Positions 8,656-17,305 of a stretch of 64,000 nucleotides of DNA are shown one piece after another; positions within the stretch are counted from its first letter, which is position 1, and each line of letters begins with the position of its first letter. The notes beneath the pieces were generated by a model, which saw only the letters and a program-made list of their open reading frames with translations, searched no databases and was not told where the DNA came from. Where the stretch lies: contig NZ_CP096016.1 of the NCBI RefSeq assembly GCF_023650515.1, forward strand, positions 2,318,001 through 2,382,000, written 5' to 3'. This DNA comes from Alkalimarinus coralli (GTDB taxonomy: Bacteria; Pseudomonadota; Gammaproteobacteria; Pseudomonadales; Oleiphilaceae). The translations under genes were made by a program, and so were the position numbers.

Positions 8656-9039
8656 CTAAAACTTTGGAAACAGTATTGGCTTTTTAGCTAAAGCCCAGGC
8701 TAAACCTAAAATTCCCCACATAACAAAGCTTGTATGCACCAGAGTGAAATACATAATAATCCACATCCAGCCATTCGGAGTATTGCCCAACAAAAGATAT
8801 AGGCCAATACATCCAGAAAATACTAAGCCTCCGCCGAGCAGTGACATAAAAAATGTCTGTCTGATATGGTTCGTGCCCAGAGAACTACGGTCACCACTGC
8901 CATGTTTTAAAAAAAGTCGTAACAGAAAGGCAAAAGATATACCCGGAAGAACCAATAAGTTACACAAGTACCACCCCTCTGCCTGCTTGGCAAGTGAGAG
9001 GTCTTCGTTCTTGCTTTGTTTATAGCTTCCGTAGGCCAA
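8656..9039 (-). CDS. Small membrane protein coupled to norQ/nirQ
   Basis: About 127 residues with three to four hydrophobic segments (NLLVLPGISFAFLLRLFL, FFMSLLGGGLVFSGCIGLYLLL, WMWIIMYFTLVHTSFVMWGILGLAWAL). The chosen start is a TTG at 9039 with AAGGAG ideally spaced just upstream, one base after the norQ stop. An in-frame ATG at 9069 would overlap norQ by 29 bases and has no ribosome site. I do not recognise the family. Tight coupling to a MoxR ATPase used to mature nitric oxide reductase suggests a role in assembly or function of the denitrification enzymes, but this is inference from position only. Confidence 0.75.
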   Translation of the reverse strand: MAYGSYKQSKNEDLSLAKQAEGWYLCNLLVLPGISFAFLLRLFLKHGSGDRSSLGTNHIRQTFFMSLLGGGLVFSGCIGLYLLLGNTPNGWMWIIMYFTLVHTSFVMWGILGLAWALAKKPILFPKF

Positions 9040-9040
9040 C

Positions 9041-9859
9041 TTATTCTCCTTCGCCACCAAAAATGGCATATATGACCTCTGTTAAGGCTTCAACGGTTGC
9101 CTCATCATCGGACAAAGGCTCTGCCATGGTTATACGACACGCTTCCATCGGTGATATTCCACTCTTAATTAGCTTTGCGGCGTAGATAACCAACCGCGTA
9201 GAAGCAGCCTCTTCAAGATCATGATCTTTTAAGTTTCTTAGGCTGTTTGCCAACTTGACCAAAACCCTCGCCTGGGCTTCATCAATGCCACTTTCCTTAA
9301 CAACAATTGCGGTCTCTGCCGCTTCATCAGGGTAATCAAAGCGAAGCGCTACAAACCGCTGGCGGGTGCTCGGTTTCATTCCTTTGAGTAAATTTTGATA
9401 CCCAGGATTATAGGAAACAACCAGCATAAATCCAGGCGCGGCTTCAAGATACTCTCCTGTTCTCTCGATAGGCAAGACCCTGCGATCATCGGCCAAAGGG
9501 TGTAGCACAACGGTAGTATCCTTTCTTGCTTCAATAACTTCATCAAGGTAGCAGATTGCCCCCTCTCTAACCGCCCGTGTTAGAGGGCCGTCCTGCCAAA
9601 ATGTGCCTTCTTTTCCAATTAAGTGCCGCCCAACAAGATCAGCCGCAGTGAGATCATCATGACAGGATACAGTATAAATTGGGCGGCCCAGCTTCTCAGC
9701 CATATGAGCAATAAAGCGCGTTTTTCCACACCCTGTAGGGCCTTTAATTAATACAGGCAGTTGGTGATTATATGCATGCTCAAATAACGTCTCTTCATTG
9801 CCTTGAGGCTGATAAAATAGTTCATCAGTTTCGTTCTGTGGTTTTTCAAACGCATTCAT
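9041..9859 (-). CDS. nirQ: NorQ/NirQ, MoxR-type AAA+ ATPase for denitrification enzymes
   Basis: A 272-residue AAA+ protein of the CbbQ/NirQ/NorQ family. Walker A is GPTGCGKT (residues 40-47) and Walker B is CYLDE (Asp106, Glu107). The adjoining EARKDTTVVLHPLADDRR and SYNPGYQNLLKGMKPSTRQRF blocks are characteristic. These ATPases, with a VWA partner (NorD), activate or insert metal into nitric oxide reductase and sometimes nitrite reductase. No norD, norC or norB lies in the window. The gene is transcribed away from an apparent DNR/FNR-controlled promoter at about 9935. NirQ and NorQ are two names for the same family. Confidence 0.9.
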   Translation of the reverse strand: MNAFEKPQNETDELFYQPQGNEETLFEHAYNHQLPVLIKGPTGCGKTRFIAHMAEKLGRPIYTVSCHDDLTAADLVGRHLIGKEGTFWQDGPLTRAVREGAICYLDEVIEARKDTTVVLHPLADDRRVLPIERTGEYLEAAPGFMLVVSYNPGYQNLLKGMKPSTRQRFVALRFDYPDEAAETAIVVKESGIDEAQARVLVKLANSLRNLKDHDLEEAASTRLVIYAAKLIKSGISPMEACRITMAEPLSDDEATVEALTEVIYAIFGGEGE

Positions 9860-9941
9860 AAAGCGGATCCGTGGATATATTGTCTAAAAGAGACCCAACC
9901 CTCCTGCAACCAGATAGGTGTTTGAATCTTCAAGTTGGCCT

Positions 9942-9983
9942 ACCATACCTTGAAACAGTAAAAATGCCCTTGACCGAGGTCAG
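9942..9983 (-). promoter_or_regulatory. DNR/FNR-type promoter of norQ
   Basis: Read on the minus strand, CTGACCTCGGTCAA (9983-9970) matches the DNR/NNR form TTGAC-N4-GTCAA with one mismatch. A -10 hexamer TATGGT lies at 9947-9942. The 22 bases between them place the box centre exactly at -41.5 from a start near 9935, the class II position used by FNR-family activators. This predicts anaerobic/NO induction of norQ and the membrane gene. The call is inferred from sequence geometry. Confidence 0.6.
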
Positions 9984-10026
9984 ACTAAGCGATCAGCTCG
10001 TTACTTACGCCCTTGCCACAACCGAA

Positions 10027-10857
10027 TTACTTACTCCCTTGCAGCAAGCGAATCAACCTTGCCATCGCTTCACTCAGCTCTTTAACTGCATCTTTGTCTC
10101 GGTCAATCAGTATCCAGCGATCAAACTGGTTTACAGGGTGATAGAGCCAGCAGACGTAACGGTCATAGTCACAACCAGATTTGATAAACGGATCAACGCC
10201 AAATACGTCCATTTTATTAACCAGCAGTGTGGGAGCGCCCTCCCTGTCATACTTTTTCTCTTGAATCTGCAGTTCATGTCCCGTCACACTAATACTGTAT
10301 TTAACACCTTTATTAGCATTTTTTTGCTTAACTCTAGCGCCCTGATACGGCACTGTGGTGAGAATGCTATTTATGCGCAGCACCAGTGCTTCAGTCGATG
10401 AGTCGGTCAGATATAGCTTTTTAAGCGACTCGAGATAATTATCTTTGCCTTTATCCAGTTTCAAATCAGGGGTTCTAGCGGGTTTCTTCGATACAACGTC
10501 TTTCTTCTCTTCGGCTTCCGTGATCATCTGCAGCGCTTGAGTATAAAACTCGCCATCGTCACCAGCTTGAAGGACATAAATCTCCAACGACTTTTGGGCC
10601 AGATCATACTCCCCCTGTTGATACATAACCTGTCCATGCATGTAATGAAACTTTTCCGCAAGCGGTACTTCAAGTTCTGATATCTGTTTCAGTTGCCGTT
10701 CGGCTTTATCCCACTGTGCACTATCAATTGAACTCTGAACCGCCAGCAGAAGTCTGTTAGCCTCATGTTCTGGGGGTAGCCCAGATGCATAAGTGAGTGT
10801 TGGGAACAAAACAAAAAGAGCGAACAACCACTTTCTATAAACGATTAAATACTTCAT
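10027..10857 (-). CDS. Exported TPR-like protein of unknown function
   Basis: 276 residues beginning with a clear signal peptide (basic MKYLIVYRKW, hydrophobic core LFALFVLFPTLTYA, cleavage after YASG). Residues about 30-110 look like two or three TPR-type helical repeats (SSIDSAQWDKAERQLKQI, QVMYQQGEYDLAQKSLEIY). A basic linker and a globular C-terminal part containing two cysteines (GCDYDRYVCW) follow. I do not recognise a named family. It is probably periplasmic and single-copy, on the same strand as norQ but separated from it by the region containing the norQ promoter, so not part of that operon. Confidence 0.7.
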   Translation of the reverse strand: MKYLIVYRKWLFALFVLFPTLTYASGLPPEHEANRLLLAVQSSIDSAQWDKAERQLKQISELEVPLAEKFHYMHGQVMYQQGEYDLAQKSLEIYVLQAGDDGEFYTQALQMITEAEEKKDVVSKKPARTPDLKLDKGKDNYLESLKKLYLTDSSTEALVLRINSILTTVPYQGARVKQKNANKGVKYSISVTGHELQIQEKKYDREGAPTLLVNKMDVFGVDPFIKSGCDYDRYVCWLYHPVNQFDRWILIDRDKDAVKELSEAMARLIRLLQGSK

Positions 10858-11033
10858 AGGTCACTATCTGTTTAGCCTTCATTAATATTGCCATGGTTTA
10901 AAAATACCTATATGAAGAATAGATGAGAGAAGTTAGAAAGGAAACAAAGCACTGGTTGCTTTTGTAACACAACGTTTCAGGGCATTAGCCTTACATGATG
11001 ACTGAGTGAAATTACTAACAAAAAATCCAGGCC

Positions 11034-11414
11034 TTATGAAGCACACACCATATCAGCTTCCGCCATCATCGCATCGATAACCTTGCTTGAAATTGATCGG
11101 TCACAATCAACCGCTTTAGCATTCGCCGAGTGCTCAGTAGAGCCCGTACCTTGTTGTGAAGCGGTTCTAAGGATGCTCAACGAGTCATCAGGCTCTGACG
11201 GGAAAAAGTCTCCAATATAGGCTTCCACAAGAGACTTGCCATCAGCTACTTTCACGGGGTTAGCGGTATCATGAAGAAGCTGTTTAGAGTCACTACTTAG
11301 CTCTTCAATAGTAACGGCCTTAGTTTCGGCGTTATAGGTTTTGAGAACTCGACACCATAACAAAATCACTAATAAGAAAAGAGTGATCTCTAATAAATGT
11401 ATTAAATAAATCAT
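11034..11414 (-). CDS. Single-pass membrane protein of unknown function
   Basis: About 126 residues: one N-terminal transmembrane segment (IYLIHLLEITLFLLVILLWCRVL) followed by a soluble acidic tail of about 100 residues. The frame continues upstream to a TTG at 11429, but neither start has a convincing ribosome site; the ATG at 11414 is preferred. No family recognised. It is flanked by gaps of about 180 and 280 bases that show no other gene. Confidence 0.5.
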   Translation of the reverse strand: MIYLIHLLEITLFLLVILLWCRVLKTYNAETKAVTIEELSSDSKQLLHDTANPVKVADGKSLVEAYIGDFFPSEPDDSLSILRTASQQGTGSTEHSANAKAVDCDRSISSKVIDAMMAEADMVCAS

Positions 11415-11695
11415 GAAAGGCCCAAGCAACTCATACCGCTGTTATTATATTGATACAGCCGTTACGTTTTCATGCCTACCTAACCTGATGGAATAAGTAA
11501 TGTAACAAACTGTTTCAAATATTATATAAGCCCTTGATCATTATATGTGTGACACACTGGTCATTTTGTAGCTAGCAGGAAAAATTCAGGCGGGTTTTAC
11601 CTGTACATATTTACCGAATTAGCAACAGAGCTTATTTCGGCGCACAGCACAATAGATACTGACCTAAGAAAGCCTGTGAACTGGCTTACCTCTTA

Positions 11696-14600
11696 TTACG
11701 CCTGAATATTTTGAAATGCTTCATCCAGTGGTAATGGCCGTCTAATGCCATACCCCTGCGCATTATCAACGCCAATTATTTCAAGCATGGACAGTATCTC
11801 TTTATTTTCAACAAACTCAGCAATGGTTTCCATGCCCATGAAGTGGGCTAGTTCATTGATAGACTTGACCAGAGCTTGATCCTTCTGATTATTGACGATA
11901 TTTTTGATAAAGATGCCATCAATCTTAATATAATCAACCGGAAGTTTTTGAATATATGCATAGGATGAGAGGCCTGTTCCAAAGTCATCAAGGGAAAATT
12001 TGCACCCTGTTTTCTTTAAAACCTTGATGAAATCTGTGGCATCTGACAAGTTTGTGATAGTGGCAGTTTCCGTTATTTCAAAGCAAATTTTGTGTCTTGG
12101 CACAGAGGTGGCTGACAGCTCTCCTAACACAAAATCCAAAAAGTGCTCTTCATTAATAGATGTTCCTGACAAGTTAATAGAAAAGCCATCGACTTTATCA
12201 ACAATGCTGGCGTTTTTTTCCATCCATCTTAGAGTGTTATGAATAACCCACTTATCAATTCTGGACATACGGCCGAAATGCTCAGCAGCCTCAATCAATG
12301 CAACGGGAGGTAGCAGGTTCTTATCTTCATCATATACACCTAATAATATTTCATAATGAGAAGGCTTGTTGCTCGCCACATTAATATGACGAATTTCCTG
12401 GCAACGCAGCATCAAAAGGTCTTCGAGCGAGTGATCAATTCGCTGAATCCAGTTCATCATTTCATTATGATATAGCTGATCCCGGTCTTGGGGGGTATAT
12501 ACGGTTATCCGGTTGCGGCCATGCTCCTTCGAAAGGTTGCAGGCAACACTCGCCTTCTTCATGACCGTATCAATGTTATCACTACTAGAGTCAATTTCGG
12601 TTAGGCCGGCACTAACTGTCACAGCAATTGAGTGCTCTTGCCATGAAAAAGCACTTTCCTCCACCGCATCCCTTATATTTTCGGAGAGGATTTTTCCTTC
12701 TTTAAGTGCGCAATTATTAAAGATCAGGCCAAACTCATTTCCGCCTACTCTGCCACATGTAGCCATTCCGCCTGCGGCACTCTTTACCACCGATGCAACA
12801 TGCCTAAGCAGTTGATCTCCCGCAATATGGCCATACGTGTTATTGATAACTTTAAACTGATCTATATCCAAAAAGCAGACAATATAAGATGTTTTGTTGG
12901 ACATCACATCAGCAACAGCCCGCTCAAGACTCCTTTCAAATGACTGCCGGTTAAGCAAAGCTGTTAGCGGATCACAGCTTGCCTGGTTAGATAAATCTTC
13001 ATAAACGGACTGCACCATTTGGTGTAATCCCTGGTCTATTACGGGTACTTCTTCTTTATCCAATAATGTCGCCTTACCCTGATTCATGCGGTCTGCCAAC
13101 TCATCGAGAGATATATCAATATCTTTCATGCCCTGGCTATCAACGAACACAAACCTAAAAGACTTGCTCCCTGACCAGGCTAACCTCATGCGTTGTGCCT
13201 GGCCAAGCTCATCAATCAATTCAACCCAATCACCAACGACCATCATTCTGGCCCGCTTATGCCAACGGCTTGTGCCTGGGCTGTTATCTTTCTGTTCTTT
13301 GGATGCAGCCGTCTGCGTACCATATTCTTCATTGGGGTCTACTAACCAGCTATACTCTTCAGCAGTGAACAGCTTCGCTTTCTTCCCTAGCAACAAGTAC
13401 TCTTTTAGCTTATCCATAATCTGGCTATGGGAGGTTTGCCCTGTTGCCCGCAGCTCACGATCAATCATGGTGAGGAAAGTCGGTGCTTCAAGATCTTTTT
13501 CCAGACTGTCGCCTACTGAGGCTGACGTATCTGAAGCTAATGCACCAGAAACCGAAGCATCTGCCGGTTCACCTAACCATGAGACAAGCTGATCCACCAC
13601 TGATAACGAATCCTTAAATCTCGGGCTATCAGCGCCTTCCCTCAACAAGGTCACCAGCATTAACTGCCTCCAGCCACCTTCATCCAGCAAAGAAAGCAAA
13701 ACCTTGGGAATTTTCTTCCCTTTAATACGTTGGTTAATCTCAGAGACAATCGTTTCCCGCGCCTCAACAAGTCTTTGCTGACCTTCGTATGCCCTGGCTA
13801 CACGCTCTGAATTACGCTTAAAAGCCTCTTCCTGTCGAGAAACCAAATGATTTATTTCAATCAGTAGCTCTTCAAATAGGTGCAAGTCTCCAGTGTATTC
13901 ATTGATAATGCGATTGGTGAAGTACTCCAAAGACCGCTCTATACTTCTATTTGGCGCGCGCTTTGTACCTGCTAACTTAGCCAGCTGATTGACAACTTGT
14001 CTCGCAGGGTGGTGATGGTTGGAAAAAAAAGTATCATCCAGCAAAACAACCTTAAGCACAGATAGCTTTAGTTTTTTTAGCCACTTTTTAAGCACACCAC
14101 TGATTCCGATATGCTCTAAAATAGTGTCAAATAACCGATCGGTGATATCAATCAGCTCATTCTCTTTTTCACCTAGCTGGGCTTCTTGCTGGTTATTCTC
14201 TTTCAGCCGTTTTTTTACTATATCCTTAAGCGGCAACTCGATAACATTGCCAGGCTGCTCAATACGCTCACGGCTCTCATCATTTTTTACGGATAGTCTA
14301 TCAGTTCCATTGCTATCACGTTGGCTCTGCTGGAGCTGGCTAACGGCTTCCAAAATATCACCCGTCTGATAGTAGGTGGTGCCCGCCCCGGACTGTGTAG
14401 ACTGAGTGACAGGGCCGGGAGCCGATACTGAACCACCACCAGCGACAGAAGCCTTGAGGTTTATAAGGGTCTGCAGGGTCGAGTAAGTCCCCTGCATTGT
14501 TTCTTTGTGGCCTGCAGCATATTGTTGACCAATATCTCCTTCCTTTTGTTCTCCAGGCCTTTCAGGTTTATCTGGGGCCAGTTGCATGCCAAACAGAGCC

Positions 14601-15421
14601 TCGTCAGTCATTAACGGCTGAGCGTCCAGTAGATTCTGTTCAGTTTTAGGTGCCTGATTTAATGAGCTCTGAATTGTATCAACAGGCCTATAATTTGTTT
14701 CAGAGCGCTTAACATAGGTTTGGTTAGCGACTCCTGGCCTCCCGTTATGCTGAACTTCATCTTTCGTCGACGAGCCCTGTATGCCATACCGTTCAGCAGC
14801 AGAAAGAAGAACACCATATATATCCTTAAGCTCAGCTTTAAGCACGCTTCCCAGAACTTTGTAAATAATGGGGTACGAAGACGAGGGTATGGCCAAGGTA
14901 CCGCAACCAGCCTGAAAGGCCTTTATAATTCTGGCGGGACCAACGGGGCACTCTTCCACACTCACTGCTTTGTCGCTAATTGCCTCAAATACATAACAAA
15001 GGCGGTTCAGTTCATAGCCAAGATTTTCTTGAACCACCTTAATCGCAGAGTTCATTGCCAACCAATCTTCAAAGTCATTTTTTTCAACAACTGATAATTT
15101 GCTGCTGTCTTTCCTGGGTTCAGTATCAAGCTCTCTACCACAGGCCAGATTACCGAGTGCTGTTGATATACTCTTCGAAACGGAGTCCGACAACCAGTGG
15201 CTACGTGACTCTAATGTATGGAGACTTACAGAAAAATCAGAGCGTAAAACACCATCCATAGACTCATTAAACGAAAGCATCAGCTTTACTTCCGCATCTT
15301 TAATCGCTCTTTCAAGAGCGAGCGGCAAGCTTTCAAGCATCAGCTTTCGATAACTAAGCAATAGCTTGTCTTTAATCTCTTGCTTACGTTGGTTTTCAGG
15401 TGTGGAAGGGGTATTTTGCAT
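11696..15421 (-). CDS. DUF1631 protein with GGDEF and EAL domains (c-di-GMP)
   Basis: 1241 residues. The N-terminal about 780 are a helical DUF1631-type region containing a low-complexity Gln/Gly-rich stretch and, near residues 720-790, a small beta domain (MMVVGDWVELIDELGQAQRM). A GGDEF domain follows, with FLDIDQFKVINNTYGHIAGD but GGNEF (residues about 892-896) instead of GG[D/E]EF, so cyclase activity is doubtful. The EAL domain (from about residue 1020) has EILLG for EAL and keeps the metal and catalytic positions (SINLSG, EITET, DDFGTG near 1145, IKIDG, EFVE, AQGYG). It is therefore likely a c-di-GMP phosphodiesterase with a regulatory GGDEF domain. It is cytoplasmic, with no membrane segment seen. 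rmuC lies 148 bases upstream. Confidence 0.85.
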   Translation of the reverse strand: MQNTPSTPENQRKQEIKDKLLLSYRKLMLESLPLALERAIKDAEVKLMLSFNESMDGVLRSDFSVSLHTLESRSHWLSDSVSKSISTALGNLACGRELDTEPRKDSSKLSVVEKNDFEDWLAMNSAIKVVQENLGYELNRLCYVFEAISDKAVSVEECPVGPARIIKAFQAGCGTLAIPSSSYPIIYKVLGSVLKAELKDIYGVLLSAAERYGIQGSSTKDEVQHNGRPGVANQTYVKRSETNYRPVDTIQSSLNQAPKTEQNLLDAQPLMTDEALFGMQLAPDKPERPGEQKEGDIGQQYAAGHKETMQGTYSTLQTLINLKASVAGGGSVSAPGPVTQSTQSGAGTTYYQTGDILEAVSQLQQSQRDSNGTDRLSVKNDESRERIEQPGNVIELPLKDIVKKRLKENNQQEAQLGEKENELIDITDRLFDTILEHIGISGVLKKWLKKLKLSVLKVVLLDDTFFSNHHHPARQVVNQLAKLAGTKRAPNRSIERSLEYFTNRIINEYTGDLHLFEELLIEINHLVSRQEEAFKRNSERVARAYEGQQRLVEARETIVSEINQRIKGKKIPKVLLSLLDEGGWRQLMLVTLLREGADSPRFKDSLSVVDQLVSWLGEPADASVSGALASDTSASVGDSLEKDLEAPTFLTMIDRELRATGQTSHSQIMDKLKEYLLLGKKAKLFTAEEYSWLVDPNEEYGTQTAASKEQKDNSPGTSRWHKRARMMVVGDWVELIDELGQAQRMRLAWSGSKSFRFVFVDSQGMKDIDISLDELADRMNQGKATLLDKEEVPVIDQGLHQMVQSVYEDLSNQASCDPLTALLNRQSFERSLERAVADVMSNKTSYIVCFLDIDQFKVINNTYGHIAGDQLLRHVASVVKSAAGGMATCGRVGGNEFGLIFNNCALKEGKILSENIRDAVEESAFSWQEHSIAVTVSAGLTEIDSSSDNIDTVMKKASVACNLSKEHGRNRITVYTPQDRDQLYHNEMMNWIQRIDHSLEDLLMLRCQEIRHINVASNKPSHYEILLGVYDEDKNLLPPVALIEAAEHFGRMSRIDKWVIHNTLRWMEKNASIVDKVDGFSINLSGTSINEEHFLDFVLGELSATSVPRHKICFEITETATITNLSDATDFIKVLKKTGCKFSLDDFGTGLSSYAYIQKLPVDYIKIDGIFIKNIVNNQKDQALVKSINELAHFMGMETIAEFVENKEILSMLEIIGVDNAQGYGIRRPLPLDEAFQNIQA

Positions 15422-15568
15422 AATGCCTTATTTTTGTTACTGCTTATACGACCTGAGAGAACGCATCTCCGTGCAGGTCATTGCTATAATCATTCCGCGG
15501 TAATAATTATTTGTCTGACTCATACTGAGGATAGACCAAAGTTGCCAGTGCTGCCTGACGCTGATGCT

Positions 15569-16888
15569 CTAATGATCGGTTTCAGTTTCAGCCGTCACCT
15601 TAACTTTACCGGGCAATTCAGCCTCCTCTGCTTCAACATTTTCAACTAATGATTGAGGAAGCTCTTTCTTTACACGTACGCCAAGGTCAAGGAATTTTTG
15701 TGCCTGGCTCAGCAAGTTACCGCGCCCTTCTCGCAATGAGTCCCATGCTTCATGGTAGGTGCTGCTAACCGTGTTGAGTTGCCCTCCCAGCTTATCCATC
15801 TTTTCAACAAAAATTCTCAGCTTGTCATAGACCTTGCCTGCCTGATCCGCTAAAACTCTGGCACTCTGATTTTGCTTCTCAATTGACCAGAGGTTTGACA
15901 CTGTGCGCAACGTTGCAAGCAGCGTCGTGGGGGTTACGACCACAATACGATTTTCAAACGCGTCATTAAAAAGAGTCTGATCATATTCAAATGCTGCTAT
16001 AAACGCAGGCTCCACCGGCAGGAACATAAACACAAAGTCCGGCGAGTTCATTCCATTTAATTTAGGATAACCTTTTTCGCTCAAACCCTTTATGTGCGCT
16101 TTGATGCACTGTACGTAAGACTTTATGTGGACATCTTTTTCCTGCTCACTGCTTGCTTCAACATACCGAGTGTAATCAATCAGAGAGACCTTGCTGTCAA
16201 TAATAATATGTTTATTATCAGGTAAATGGATAATAAAGTCGGGCCGCATATTTTTTGCGTCATCGTTTTTAAAGTTCGGTTCCCGCTCAAACTCCCGCCC
16301 TTTTTTGAGCCCAGACTGCTCAAGTATCATCTCTACCTGGATCTCCCCCCAATTCCCCTGTAGCTTCTTATCACCTTTAAGCGCTTTGGTAAGGTTTGAA
16401 GCTTCGTTTGTAATCTGCTGGTTGAGCTTATGGAGTACTTCGATCTGAGTTTTTAACGAAGCTCTCTCTTTGGCTTCATTAACATATACATCATCTATTT
16501 TTTGCTTGAACCCCGTCAACTGTTCTTTGAAAGGGGTGAGAAGTGCGTCAAGCCCTTGTCTACTTTGTTCCGTAAAGTGCTTTTGTTTCTCTTGGAAAAT
16601 CTGATTGGCCAGGTTTTCAAACTCTTGCTTAAGCTGCGTTTTGTTGTCTTCTAATAACTTAAGTTTCTCCTGCCAGTATTGCCGCTCTTTTTCATTTAAC
16701 TCCTCGTACATGACCTCCGCCTGAATCAACTGCTGCTCTTTCAGCTCCAACAACCCATTAAGCTCAGCAACTTGCACACGCATCCCTGCACGCGCAATAA
16801 GCCACCCAATAATGCCCCCAGTAATAAGAAAAACAGTGCTTGCTACCACGCCGACGGTGAGTAAGTATCCATCAATATTTATATCCAA
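15569..16888 (-). CDS. rmuC: RmuC family DNA recombination protein
   Basis: About 440 residues: an N-terminal transmembrane anchor (YLLTVGVVASTVFLITGGIIGWLIA), a long coiled coil (about residues 30-170) and the conserved RmuC nuclease-like domain (LQGNWGEIQVEMILEQSGL, RPDFIIHLPDNKHIIIDSKVSL, FLPVEPAFIAA, TPTTLLATLRTV, KVYDKLRIFVEKM). RmuC limits inversion-type rearrangements at short inverted repeats. The chosen start is a TTG at 16888 with AAGGA about 10 bases upstream. The frame is open to 17008, but those 40 residues cross into a MITE-like element and are not family-like. The C-terminus is acidic and variable. Confidence 0.88.
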   Translation of the reverse strand: MDINIDGYLLTVGVVASTVFLITGGIIGWLIARAGMRVQVAELNGLLELKEQQLIQAEVMYEELNEKERQYWQEKLKLLEDNKTQLKQEFENLANQIFQEKQKHFTEQSRQGLDALLTPFKEQLTGFKQKIDDVYVNEAKERASLKTQIEVLHKLNQQITNEASNLTKALKGDKKLQGNWGEIQVEMILEQSGLKKGREFEREPNFKNDDAKNMRPDFIIHLPDNKHIIIDSKVSLIDYTRYVEASSEQEKDVHIKSYVQCIKAHIKGLSEKGYPKLNGMNSPDFVFMFLPVEPAFIAAFEYDQTLFNDAFENRIVVVTPTTLLATLRTVSNLWSIEKQNQSARVLADQAGKVYDKLRIFVEKMDKLGGQLNTVSSTYHEAWDSLREGRGNLLSQAQKFLDLGVRVKKELPQSLVENVEAEEAELPGKVKVTAETETDH

Positions 16889-16920
16889 CTTATAAGATTC
16901 CTTATTGTAGTGACAATATA

Positions 16921-17066
16921 CTAGAGACCTTTGCTCGACGTTATGAGCGAAGTAAAGACAAGGCAAAAAATGACGAAAAAGCGCAGTATATATGTAATAT
17001 ATGAGCATTTTGAGTCATTTTTTAACGCTGTATTTGTAAGCGCAGTAGTCGTGCAAAGATCTCTAC
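16921..17066. mobile_element. MITE-like element with terminal inverted repeats
   Basis: TAGAGACCTTTGC at 16922-16934 and its near-perfect complement GCAAAGATCTCTA at 17053-17065 (one mismatch) bound about 146 bases with no gene of their own. TA dinucleotides flank both ends (16919-16920, 17067-17068), as in IS630/mariner-type target duplications. Inside, AAAAAATGAC and GTCATTTTTT (16965-16974, 17014-17023) form a second perfect inverted repeat, so the whole element can fold. It ends 33 bases from the rmuC start codon and may carry that gene's promoter. Confidence 0.6.
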
Positions 17067-17305
17067 TAATAACGCTGAAATTCGGCTCCAAGGCAACCAG
17101 CCTCACATTATCAGTTATGCAATCAGCAGTGCTGACCCGACATAAAAAAAGCACACTGCTTTGGGCAAGATCACACCTGCACGCTGTATATTATTTTTAA
17201 ATAGTTGCAGTGCCCACTTTTTTTACTTTAATTATACATAGCGAGTGCCAGCCGCTTTCAGCTACTACTGCAAAATAATAACCTCCAAAATAAAGCGTAT
17301 ACAAT

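Noticed and set aside
9871-10401. 176-codon plus-strand frame
   Set aside because: It lies antisense to the exported TPR-like gene and across the norQ promoter; composition is shadow-like.
13086-13592. 168-codon plus-strand frame
   Set aside because: Antisense to the DUF1631-GGDEF-EAL gene; Ser-rich shadow without a ribosome site.
16889-17008. Upstream extension of RmuC to the ATG at 17008
   Set aside because: The added 40 residues come from the MITE-like element and are not family-like; a TTG with AAGGA at 16888 fits better.
16931-17200. 89-codon plus-strand frame
   Set aside because: Mostly inside the MITE-like element, no ribosome site, no recognisable protein.
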